Assembly (NCBI GenBank): GCA_036971475.1
Contig: JBAIZL010000004.1
Coordinates: 73,295,633 to 73,359,632, forward strand
DNA: 64,000 nucleotides
Direction: 5' to 3'
DNA from: Prosapia bicincta
Lineage: Eukaryota; Arthropoda; Insecta; Hemiptera; Cercopidae
Shown: positions 55,359-64,000 of the stretch, one piece after another
Position numbering within the stretch: the first letter of the stretch is position 1
Layout of the letters: each line of letters opens with the position of its first letter
Made by a program: the position numbers and the translations under genes
Notes under the pieces: generated by a model
The model's database searches: none
The model's input: the letters and a program-made list of their open reading frames with translations, nothing else
What the model was told of the DNA's origin: nothing

Positions 55359-56602
55359 AAGTAGACGCTAGCTATTCGCGGCTTAGGTATTCGCAGTTGC
55401 CAAAATTACAGGATATCCCGATAACACGTATCGTATTAAAAAAAAAAAAAAGGCAAGAAAGACAGTAAAGTTACTGCGCAGGTTGTAGGACAATGTGTTC
55501 TCGTTGTATATAGTTTGTACATCACTGGAGTTATTTATCACAAAGAAATCTTATTATTCTCCAAACATCCGTTATACTGTTTACTACTAGGCCTACTACT
55601 CAAAGGATAGGCATTCATTATTTACAACAAGTGGTATTATCGTCACTGACAAACAACGATGAATTAATCCGGCGCTTGCATTCAACTCTATACATAAGTT
55701 TAGCATCACTTGTTTACTTACTGATAATTTAATAGTTTTCGGAATCCAAACATCGTTAATCGTATCCGGCGGCCGTAACTAACTCTGATTTTGTTTTCCC
55801 GTCAGTTACCAAACAGGTGTCTCATTCGCTTGTCGTGTGTGGTAGCTATGGAAACATCGTGTCTACTTGGGAAATTGTTTAGTGAATTTTTTTGTTTAGT
55901 TTTATCTTTTCCCTTAAATTGTTTATCCAAGCCATGATCTCATCAAACATCGATAGGGACAAGAAAAGGCAAAACAAATTTATGCAGTTGATTAAGGGAA
56001 TTGCTCTTTTAGATGATAAAAATATAGCGAAACCATAGCATCAGTTGCAAAGCATTTTAGCGTTAACTAGTCAATGGTGCGTTACATAAAGAAAAATGAA
56101 GAAAATATAATTAGGAATGTCAGAGAAAAGGGACTTGTCAATCGGCAAAAGTTATCTCTGTATGTCGCGACATAAACATCGTGAAAATGGAAAAACCTCT
56201 GAATGTGCGAGTAAAAGTTCAATCACAAAAGGATGCCTCTGAGTTCAATTTTTATTTGTGAAAAATCTAGGCGTTCGTATGAAGATTTTGTTGATAAACA
56301 ACGCTACGTTGAAAACGATGATAAACGCACCGGCAATCAATCATTTTCAACAAATAAAGGCTGGATTGTCAAGTTCAAGAGACGGTTTTCTTTTCACAAC
56401 ATCAATATTGCCGGTGAATCAGCATCAGTGAACCACGAAACCGCCAATTCATTTTCTACGGATTTTAAAAATCTTATTTCGGAAAAAATGCCACACAGAT
56501 CATGTTTTTAACTCGGATAAGACGGGACTGTTTTGTAAAAGAATGCCTTCACGAACGGTAAGTTCGGGGAACGTAGCCCCCGCGAATAACGAGGGATCAC
56601 TG
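55359..56602 (+). mobile_element. Tigger/pogo element, shorter copy nested at the same site
   Basis: The start AAGTAGACGCTAGCTATTC is a worn form of the end at 40771; the right end is CAGTGATCCCTCG on the minus strand, with TA on both sides. It is shorter than the 2016-bp copy because more of the catalytic region is lost. Confidence 0.83.
55935..56511 (+). pseudogene. Tigger transposase N-terminal remnant
   Basis: From the ATG at 55935 the frame reads the same MISSNIDRDKKRQ start as at 41362, then breaks. From 56233 a frame reads MPLSSIFICEKSRRSYEDFV and NQSFSTNKGWIVKFKRRFSF, the Tc5-type HTH, to a stop at 56509. There is no DDE domain. Confidence 0.8.
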
Positions 56603-56824
56603 TATTTTAGTATAAGTAGGCTATGCTATAATAGCATTATATTTATACAAATATACTATTGAATTTATACGTTTTCGTCATAGGATTTCCTTATACCAAA
56701 TTACTATGTTGTTTATATTTCCATTTACGCTTGCTTTTTTTATTTTGAAAGGGCAGTTGGGGTCCCCTTTAAGCCCGGGAACCCCTACCCGGCGGTGGCT
56801 GCTGGGGCCTTATCGAAGCCACTG

Positions 56825-57489
56825 TGTACACCCCCCCCCACACACACAAGTTGATTGTTTTATGTATTTTCGAGTTATAAATTATCAATTACTGTGTTAT
56901 TGTAAACATTTTCATTTGATAGTACAGTATTTAATAGTTTTGAAATCTCGGTTAGCATTTTCTGTGGACATTGGTTCTTCTTTAAGTATGTAATACATGG
57001 ATCTAAAAGCAGTCTGTTTATGATAAAGTGAGTGGTTTAAAGATACTAGGAAGTGTGACGGTCATTGTTGGTTTTTAGTTTATGTTTAAGGTATGTTTTT
57101 TAAAAAGTTTTTTTGTTTTATTCAGCCTTATAAAATTGAGTAGGTATTTATGTTTTTAACTCATATGAATAGGGATTTTATGTTTAATTCATTGAAGATT
57201 GAATTTCTAATTTTTTGTACAAAACGTGTTGTATCTCCACCAGGCTGTCTTTTTCAATATTATTGTATTTAGCAGGCTTTTGAGAGTGTTGTGTGTGGAG
57301 AAGGCTATTTTGTAGTTGTATTTTCGTTGTGTGTTGGTTAGATTGTGGGTTTTGAATGATCTGTATGGTATTGATAAGTATTTAATGGGATTGTCGTGTT
57401 GTGTGTTTGTATTTGAGTTATTAGGTTTATTTAGGTAAATATTTAGGGTAAACCCCCACCCTAATACCCTAACATACGTAAACCTTGAG
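56825..57489. other. Intergenic, nothing recognisable
   Basis: It begins with C-rich CCCCCCCCCACACACAC at 56831, then AT-rich sequence. A CCCTAA-like run at 57450-57475 is only two or three imperfect units. Confidence 0.45.
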
Positions 57490-57502
57490 ATCAGTTACGG
57501 TC

Positions 57503-57544
57503 TGAGTTGACAATGGGACACATGTCCCGAAACGGCCGTCCTCA
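57503..57544 (+). ncRNA. Hammerhead-like motif, family C, plus
   Basis: Helix I is TGAG/CTCA. Core TTGACAA plus T, hairpin II GGGAC-ACAT-GTCCC, GAAA (57529-57532), helix III ACGGCCGT, C 57540. Positions 3 and 8 of the core deviate. Confidence 0.55.
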
Positions 57545-57594
57545 ACAAATATAAGCAAGTACTACTATAGGCAAGTTTGTAAATATTTACAAGT

Positions 57595-57597
<3 letters not shown>

Positions 57598-57654
<57 letters not shown>
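57598..57654. repeat. (TA)n microsatellite
   Basis: About 28 AT units between PLE termini. Confidence 0.95.
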
Positions 57655-57658
<4 letters not shown>

Positions 57659-57830
57659 AACAAAAGTCTAAATACAAATACAAGAATTATAATTGAATTT
57701 ACAATTCAATTGTTTAATTTGAATTGTTTAATATTCCTGATGATGTTGGTACTGTTAGCCAACGAAAAGCTTTGAATTGTAAATTCAATTATAATTCTTG
57801 TATTTGTATTTAGACTTTTGTTCTTTATTA
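57655..57830. repeat. Inverted repeat (PLE termini, family E)
   Basis: Arms of about 55 bp begin AAAGAACAAAAGTC and end GACTTTTGTTCTTT. The loop carries an intact hammerhead-like motif. A worn relative is at 21195-21318. Confidence 0.87.
57733..57777 (+). ncRNA. Hammerhead-like motif, family E, intact core
   Basis: Helix I is ATTC/GAAT. Core CTGATGA (57737-57743) plus T, hairpin II GTTGG-9 nt-CCAAC, GAA (57764-57766), helix III AAGCTT, cleavage-site T 57773. Confidence 0.62.
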
Positions 57831-57866
57831 ATACACAAGAAAACATACTCCGATATTTATATATAT

Positions 57867-57869
<3 letters not shown>

Positions 57870-57935
<66 letters not shown>
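57870..57935. repeat. (TA)n microsatellite
   Basis: About 32 AT units. Confidence 0.95.
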
Positions 57936-57938
<3 letters not shown>

Positions 57939-58376
57939 GGAGTGTGAGATAATAGAGGAAATTGAAAAAGAAGAAATATAATTGTTGAATTTATTTTAAA
58001 CAACGTAATTAGTTCACAATTTAACGTGTTTGTGTTTAAGAGGCTACGATCATTATAAAAAGAAATTTACGATAAAAGACTGAAAGAAACAACAATAAAA
58101 ATGTCTAAGGCAGTATTTCGTGTTATTGAGAAAATAATACTCAACTGAAAATATTTTTTTAAAGAATAAGAAGCTAAATCGAAGCTAGGTTAATATTGAA
58201 ACTAAACCAATATGTATCTGGCAATTGTTTTCCGAAACAAGAACTTCTGTTGTGGTCTTAGTATAAAATGATTACGAACACGGAAATGAGACTCTCGGAC
58301 GGCAAACTCATTAGTTAGTAGAGCTAAAGATCGAGATTAAATTCAAATTGCTTAACCTACACTAACAGTGAAAATA

Positions 58377-58707
58377 TTGGAAAGAACCCCAATACCACAA
58401 AAATAATCAAAAATAACAAATAAAACAAGTTATTTAAGATTAAACCCTTATGTACATTTCGATGACCATGTCATCATCATCAGAGGGTCTTATTACAAAA
58501 TTACAAACTAGCAAACAAGAAGTTACGTACTAGAGTGATGAAATGATTACTCTAGTTTGTAACTTCTTGTTTGCTAGACTATAATTTTGTAATAAGACCC
58601 TTTGATGATGACATGGTCATCGAAATGTACATAAGACTTTAATCTTAAGTAACTTGTTTTATTTGTTATTTTTGATTATTTTTGTGGTTCTTTCCAATAT
58701 TTTCATT
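58377..58707. repeat. 330-bp hairpin of two PLE termini (family A)
   Basis: The left arm 58377-58532 and right arm 58548-58707 are near-perfect inverted copies: AATATTGGAAAGAACC at the left end, GGTTCTTTCCAATATT at the right. The left (minus) arm keeps an intact hammerhead-like motif; the right arm lost three bases of it. Confidence 0.9.
58444..58488 (-). ncRNA. Hammerhead-like motif, family A, best family member
   Basis: Helix I is ACCCT/AGGGT (5 bp). Core CTGATGA plus T, hairpin II GATGAC-ATG-GTCATC (6 bp), GAAA, helix III ATGTACAT, cleavage-site A. Every invariant base is present and all helices are perfect. Confidence 0.68.
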
Positions 58708-59087
58708 GCAATATATACCACTGTGCTCTTGATATTGTGTATTACACTAACAGGTTTTTTTAAAACTATTTAGGTATATTTTTATTAGTTTTAATAGTGT
58801 ACTCTTAAACTGGCCCTTGCTAAAATCGAATCTACGTTTCGTTAGGTGAGATCGACCACTTATAACTCTCCCATCCACACTGGTTACGTCTATAGCTAGG
58901 CGCGCACTAGGACGGGGAGGCAGGAACATCCGGTGCGGCACGGACGAGATATTTGGAAGGTGGGTGCGCCCAGGCGAGCCACAAGCGGCCAGGAGAACGA
59001 TGTTTTGCAGCCTCCAGAGGGTTAGAAATTAAAATAGCAGTTCGATGGCAATGGTATTTTTGAAGTAAAAAAGAGGATAAAGCTCAC
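58708..59087. other. GC-richer block before the hAT relic
   Basis: 58790-59030 is CpG-rich (for example GCGCGCACTAGGACGGGGAG). It looks like the internal 5' part of an old hAT element, but no frame is recognised. Confidence 0.4.
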
Positions 59088-59348
59088 TATCAGTTATGGA
59101 AAGCAGTTGAAAAGGAAAAATTTCTTAACTTAACTGACTTTGCTCAGAAAATATTATGTGTTTTTGAATCTACACGTGTCTGTGAATCTACATTTAGCTG
59201 AAGTTCATAAAAACACAAGTACAGATCTAGGTTACCGAGTGAAAACGTTGAAAACATTTTGAGAAATTCAGTTAATTTCCAACCTGCTATCATAGATGCC
59301 ATACTAGCGAGCTGTGAAAGATTTCGCCCATCGGTTTCAAAGAATTAA
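59088..59348 (+). pseudogene. hAT transposase C-terminal (dimerisation) fragment
   Basis: The frame reads YQLWKAVEKEKFLNLTDFAQ, KILCVFESTRVCESTFS, then two stops, then KYRSRLPSENVENILRNSVN. CES(T/L)FS followed by a Lys/Arg-rich R-RL stretch is the conserved hAT dimerisation motif. About 85 residues remain. The sequence after it (to about 59560) resembles the 3' untranslated end of hAT elements (GCGGCCCTGAGGAAAACGTG). Confidence 0.7.
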
Positions 59349-59801
59349 CAAACTCAGTTATTACAGGAGTTGAGTAAAATGCATTTTCCTAATTTATTAT
59401 GTAAAACAGTTGATTTACTTTTTGATGTAACAATCTCATGTAATAATTATATTGTTTATAACTTATTTAATGTCACTTGTTCTTGCGGCCCTGAGGAAAA
59501 CGTGTTGCAAACTATTTGGCTCTAGGAAATATTAGTGATTAGTGTAAACCCCTGGTCTATCTGGTCATCCACTCTATTATGCCAAAAATTACCTCCCAAC
59601 TCTCCCTAAAGCAACTCAATAAACTTTACTCAAAGTTTCTATTCCTAGTTAAATTATGTAAAAGTTAAAAAAACTTGATATTATACTAAATAACAATATT
59701 ATTTACCAATAAAATTAAATAGCATCCATAGAATGAATTCATGACTGACTGCCAAATAGTAATGTCAACAATGGCATTGAAAGTTTGAATTAGTCAAGTT
59801 T

Positions 59802-60407
59802 AAAAGTTGTTTCTAATTTCAGGCACGGTTCCAAATTCTCGCCAATGAGACAAATACTTAATTAACTCTTAATACGTTTGATAATTGAAACTGACATACA
59901 GTAAAGAGTCAATTATCCGGACTAATTGAAACCGTACGGTGTTCGGATAGTCAAAAGTTGTTTCTAATTTCAGGCACGGTTCCAAATTCTCGCCAATGAG
60001 ACAAATACTTAATTAACTCTTAATACGTTTGATAATTGAAACTGACATACAGCAGAGAGTCAATTATCCGGACTAATTGAAACCTTACGGTGTTCGGTTA
60101 ATTAAAAGTTGTTTCTAATTTCAGGCACGGTTCCAAATTCTCGCCAATGAGACAAATACTTAATTAACTCTTAATACGTTTGATAATTGAAACTGACATA
60201 CAGCAGAGAGTCAATTATCCGGACTAATTGAAACCGTACGGTGTTTGGATAATCAAAAGTTGTTTCTAATTTCAGGCTCGGTTCAAAATTCTCGCCAATG
60301 AGACAAATACTTAATTAACTCTTAATACGTTTGATAATTGAAACTGACATACAGTAGAGAGTCAATTATCCGGACTAATTGAAACCGTACGGTGTTCGGA
60401 TAATCAA
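59802..60407 (+). repeat. 151-bp tandem repeat, four copies
   Basis: AAAAGTTGTTTCTAATTTCA starts at 59802, 59953, 60104 and 60255, an exact 151-bp period. Each unit contains a pogo-type terminal repeat (ACAGTAGAGAGTCAATTATC, then CGGACTAATTGAAACC and GTGTTCGGATAATC). The last unit ends with that repeat at 60407. Confidence 0.94.
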
Positions 60408-61120
60408 ACAAATATATCATATTAAATATAAAGCTACAGTTTACGTTTTAGAAAACATTTAGAGTGTAATATAGGACTGTATGTACATCACTTTATACTT
60501 TATTACTGTAATGCAACAACCAATTAGTTATTAGATAAAGATTACTATTGTAGTAGCCTACTTTATTCTAAATAAAATTATTAATAAAGGGAAATGAATT
60601 TTTTTTTTAATTCGATGACACAAACAGATTTTGTTATATAATTATGTAAACCAATGTACAATAATGTATAGACCTATAGTACTGCAGATATGTTTTGCAT
60701 GCATTCATTAACTTTAAAATTTACACGTACAGTACACGTACTACAGTGTACTAAAGTATAACAAGAAATAAATTGTTGACACATAACTTAGGAAATTTTC
60801 CACGCCCCCTACACCGTGTACTCCGCTACAAATATAATTCTATTTCTGCGTATTTTCCATGTTCGGATAATTGACTTTCGGATAATCGACGCCCGAATGT
60901 ATATAAAATGTAGAATCGAATAAGGAGAGAGCAACAAACGCTAGTTCCTTCAGCAGATTAAATGAATCTCGAAAACTACTCCAGATGTTAAAAGTCAACA
61001 TATCTTCCTTCCCCAGTCTTTGAAATAAGACCATTTGTACTGTGAAATAAGCTCATATTTGTTCGTCTCCATATATTTCAATAACTTCACAAATACTTAC
61101 ATATTTCGAGCTCCGCGAGG
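60408..61120. other. Intergenic; possible right end of a pogo-type MITE near 60860-60900
   Basis: TGTTCGGATAATTGACTTTC and GGATAATCGACGCCCG echo the GGATAATC motif of the satellite in inverted sense, so the satellite may be the expanded left end of a MITE. The rest is AT-rich with nothing recognised. Confidence 0.4.
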
Positions 61121-61189
61121 CTGACGTCGCTGCTTTTGAATTACTGAAACGCGTTGAGAAAAACTTCCGTTTAAAAGTGATGTTTGGAA

Positions 61190-61366
61190 ATGGCATATGT
61201 TAATACTAGAATTATTTTCTTGGCTATGTTTCGACAAGTTTGGAAACATAATCAATGTTTTTCATTAAAAGCAACAAACATTAAAAGATATTTGTTTTCT
61301 AATGAAATCACTTCTTCTAACAAAGAAAACTTTGTTTCTTTGCCCTGTAATTTGATGAGACCTTAA
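61190..61366 (+). CDS. Unrecognised small ORF with mitochondrial-presequence features (candidate first exon)
   Basis: The ATG has a good context (GGAAATGGC). The 58-residue frame starts MAYVNTRIIFLAMFRQVWKH and continues NQCFSLKATNIKRYLFSNEI. The first 37 residues hold no acidic residue and several Arg/Lys with hydrophobics, and RYLFS resembles a processing site, so the N-terminus would suit mitochondrial import. A CpG-rich stretch with TGACGTCG (61112-61150) lies just upstream. Candidate donors are AAG-GTACAT near 61464 (beyond the stop) and a weak GTAATT at about 61345. I do not recognise the protein. It could be chance. Confidence 0.25.
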   Translation: MAYVNTRIIFLAMFRQVWKHNQCFSLKATNIKRYLFSNEITSSNKENFVSLPCNLMRP

Positions 61367-61619
61367 GACCTTAATTACCATGAAATAAAAGTCTTAGATC
61401 CAAAGATCGTTCATTACTCTGGATATTAGCGGAGCTAGCATCTTCGTTATGACGGTGATTACAAGGTACATTTGTAAAAAAAAGGTTACTAATAATAGAA
61501 TATTGTACCATGTGAGAAGAAAATTTGTAAAAAGTGCTCAAATTGGAAGGCTCTGAGTATGAAACTAAAGCTGGTTAAGTCAATTACACATCAGATAATT
61601 TTATTTAACTTTTATGTAA

Positions 61620-61642
61620 ATATATATATATATATATATATA
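61620..61642. repeat. (TA)n microsatellite, short
   Basis: About 12 AT units at the left edge of a direct repeat. Confidence 0.9.
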
Positions 61643-61643
61643 A

Positions 61644-61757
61644 AACCTTCCAGTAGTAATACTAAAATCCTACAGTGATTCGAGCCTTGGACAATATACA
61701 TCTTGAAAATTGTTAAAATGCAAAACGCAGTTAAATATATAATGTTTTGTGTATGTT

Positions 61758-61816
<59 letters not shown>

Positions 61817-61945
61817 TTATTTATATATATATAGCCCTTCCACTAGTAATACTAAAATCCTACAGTGATTCGGGCCTTGGATAATATACATCTTGAAAAT
61901 TGTTAAAATGCAAAACGCAGTTAAATATATAATGTTTTGTGTCAT
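61644..61945. repeat. Direct repeat, about 105 bp, flanking (TA)n
   Basis: CTTCCA(G/C)TAGTAATACTAAAA and the next 90 bases occur at 61648 and 61837. A (TA)n tract (61760-61830) separates the two. The pair probably arose by unequal exchange or slippage at the AT tract. Confidence 0.9.
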
Positions 61946-61965
61946 AATAGGCCTAATATATGTCA

Positions 61966-62077
<112 letters not shown>

Positions 62078-62141
62078 TTATTTTCTAAATATGACTGCAA
62101 GTTCAAATAAATATATGATCTTTATTTTAATCTTATAAGCC

Positions 62142-62354
62142 ATGATGTTCAAAATTATTTCATATGCCATAAATGTTCAAAATGATAGGAGTTGCTTCAG
62201 CCGAAGCTTACTCGTCAACGTTGATTCTCATAGAAACAAAATGGGGCTAATTTGCAAAATTCGAAAACAATTAAAAAATCTCAAGTGTTACAAAGCTATG
62301 AGTCTAAAAGCCCCTGATTTGCGTTCTATTAGAAAAATATCATTGAACACCTGA
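62142..62354 (+). CDS. Unrecognised ORF of 70 codons
   Basis: The frame MMFKIISYAINVQNDRSCFS continues with a basic stretch (KMGLICKIRKQLKNLKCYKA) to a stop at 62352. There is no known motif, no evident promoter and no supporting splice site. It may be chance in AT-rich DNA. Confidence 0.15.
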   Translation: MMFKIISYAINVQNDRSCFSRSLLVNVDSHRNKMGLICKIRKQLKNLKCYKAMSLKAPDLRSIRKISLNT

Positions 62355-62646
62355 CCCTAACTTACCAATAAAAAAGTAGTTTAAAACATGTAACTTATAT
62401 TGTAAGTTTTGGATGCTAGCTCAGTGTAGACAAGATTTTAAATATTCTCTATTTTTTAGGGAGAGTACCCAGGATTCCATTTGATATCCCCCCCCAGGCA
62501 AACTTGTAACCCTCCAGAAAACAAAACTTGTAACTCCGACCATGATCATAACATATAAAGTGTTATTTATAAACCTGAAGTTAATTTAATATAAACTAAA
62601 AGCACTTGAGCATATATTAGGATGCTGGTAGTACTTTTTTGATTAT

Positions 62647-62688
62647 CGAGGACGGCCGTTTCAGGGCATGTATCCCATCGTCATCTCA
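62647..62688 (-). ncRNA. Hammerhead-like motif, family C, minus, best core
   Basis: Helix I is TGAG/CTCG (one G-U). Core ATGACGA plus T (only position 3 deviates), hairpin GGG-ATACATG-CCC, GAAA, helix III ACGGCCGT, C. It keeps the core G that is A in the other family C copies. Confidence 0.5.
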
Positions 62689-63085
62689 GACCGCAACTCA
62701 GTTCAAGTGTTTTAGGTAAAAACTAGCAGTGAAGATGAAATCAAATAATATGAATATAAACTGTTTTTAAAGTATGGTTAACTTATACACGTTATTAAAT
62801 ATTTTGAACACTTAGTAAATATATTCATTAATTTATATTTCGGTAAATCCCGCAATAATTAATTCAATATAATGATAATAAAGTGTTATATATTTGTATT
62901 CCAATTTTTGAAATTGAAACTCTCTTAGACACTTTTTAACAACAGATTTCTAATAAATTCGTTAAAACAATTTTTATTCAGAAAATTGTGTTCGTCTAAT
63001 AAAGGCGTGTTAGATGTAATTAATATATTGTAATTAATAGAAAATTAATTACATTTATTAATATCTACATTAACTTATTACACTT

Positions 63086-63127
63086 TTGGAGGCTGAAGAA
63101 GTCGTAAGACGAAAACGTTTCCTCCAA
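63086..63127 (+). ncRNA. Hammerhead-like motif, family F, 7-bp helix I
   Basis: Helix I is TTGGAGG (63086-63092) with CCTCCAA (63121-63127). Core CTGAAGA (63093-63099) plus A, hairpin II GTC-GTAA-GAC, GAA (63111-63113), helix III AACGTT, cleavage-site T 63120. All invariant core bases are present. Inverted flanks (ATTACACTTTTG at 63078, CAAAAGTGTAAT at 63164) mark a PLE-type terminus. Confidence 0.68.
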
Positions 63128-63298
63128 GTGTATAGTTAAAAAAATTCTGATCGCAAGTAGTATCAAAAGTGTAATAAGTAATTAACAACCAGCTCGTCAT
63201 GAACAGCAACAAGATTTCGATATCTACATTAAATGGATTCTATTTAGAAATCTCTATTTAATAGAGTGATACACTCAATAATCAACAGTGTATGTTAA

Positions 63299-63340
63299 TC
63301 ACTGATGATGGTAATGTAGTTGCTGAAGCACGTTAAGTAC
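63299..63340 (+). ncRNA. Hammerhead-like motif, degenerate
   Basis: CTGATGA plus T is followed by GGTAA-TGTAG-TTGCT (two wobbles) and GAAG in place of GAAA, then CACGTT. Helix I is not evident. Low confidence. Confidence 0.3.
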
Positions 63341-63563
63341 TATGTTACTACACGAGTTGTATTTTATTGTCTTATAAGTTTACTACAGATTTGTTATTAT
63401 AATATTTAATAAGACCGCTTTTACATTAGAAATGGAGTTAACTTTGCCAAACACTTTTATCTTTGATCGCTAGCTTGCCTTTAGATGTTTCAATCGCTTT
63501 CCAACAGTCAGCAGGAGCTCGCTTTCTTTGTAATTAGAGCTTATGTTTTTAGTTTTATCTCAT

Positions 63564-63748
<185 letters not shown>

Positions 63749-64000
63749 CGCCCGATAAATCATTGAAAATTTAACATTTGCTGCTAAGTGATAGTTTAGT
63801 GCCTATATACTAAGTAAGGAAAGAAATAAAATTTAAAAAGATTTTTTTACAAATTAAGAAACAAGGATGTTTAATGAAGATATTCACAAATATTTTATTC
63901 TGTAGCTTATAATATTATATAAAGTATACGGCTAAAATACCGCCAGGTTCCTAATATCGCCCAGTCGTATATATGTGTAGATAGTGCTGCTGTCAAATTA
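63749..64000. other. Right edge, nothing recognisable
   Basis: AT-rich, no motif seen. Confidence 0.5.

Larger units (their letters stand above)
54316..56824. mobile_element. Second copy of the hAT-like composite, rearranged
   Basis: The left end CAGTGGCGGCGGTAAG and right end (minus strand) CAGTGGCTTCGATAAG match the element at 40650-43128. A convincing 8-bp target duplication is not seen (ATTATACG against TGTACACC). Within lie another inserted element (54482-55142), an inverted duplication (about 55150-55225 against 55265-55345) and the Tigger at the same site as in the first copy. Confidence 0.72.

Noticed and set aside
54308..56832. 8-bp target duplication for the second hAT-like composite
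   Set aside because: ATTATACG and TGTACACC agree at only about half the positions.
57440..57480. Telomere-like CCCTAA repeats
   Set aside because: Only two or three imperfect units; no array.

Overview
The window is eukaryotic nuclear DNA, AT-rich, with long introns, many AT and CA/GT microsatellites and a dense load of decayed transposons. It has no operons and no bacterial gene layout. The only host gene I can identify is an insect-type PP2A regulatory B subunit, and the transposon mix (mariner, pogo/Tigger, piggyBac, hAT-like, Penelope-like, a jockey/I-type LINE) fits an arthropod, most likely an insect. I cannot name the order from sequence alone.

The host gene is the 5' third of twins/PPP2R2A (B55 subunit of protein phosphatase 2A), on the minus strand. 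Five coding exons are found with consistent splice sites: 40135-40141, 39868-39933, 19619-19716, 13298-13463 and 4442-4554. Together they encode the first 150 residues. The remaining exons must lie left of the window. Positions 1-40134 are therefore mostly intron, including a 20-kb second intron. The likely promoter, with a CRE palindrome, an E-box and a YY1-like site, lies just above 40142.

Inside the introns, left to right: Penelope-like (PLE) tail and a near-perfect 327-bp palindrome (1-700), LINE relic (5.0-6.5 kb), deleted mariner (8.3-9.5 kb), PLE remnant (10.3-11.1 kb), pogo/Tigger element with a 300-codon DDE reading frame (11.1-13.1 kb), PLE inverted-repeat remnant (15.1-15.8 kb), internally deleted piggyBac with TTAA target duplication (16.5-17.8 kb), three more pogo/Tigger relics and a MITE (22-28 kb), PLE thumb/GIY-YIG remnant (28.3-29.7 kb), second piggyBac relic (30.1-30.8 kb), and foldback elements with internal tandem repeats (33.3-39.6 kb).

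Upstream of the gene lie a hAT-like element carrying a nested Tigger (40.65-43.13 kb) and a rearranged second copy of the same composite (54.3-56.8 kb). There are also PLE termini with AT microsatellites (45 kb, 57.5 kb), a Tc1/mariner-like relic (46-47.6 kb), a minus-strand PLE remnant with a 595-bp tandem duplication (52.7-54.2 kb), a hAT C-terminal relic (59.1 kb) and a 151-bp satellite (59.8-60.4 kb).

The most notable pattern is a set of at least a dozen hammerhead-ribozyme-like motifs tied to the PLE termini. They fall into about eight sequence families. Each has the same layout: helix I, a CUGANGA-type core plus one extra base, hairpin II, GAAA, a short self-complementary helix III, one cleavage-site base, and the other strand of helix I.
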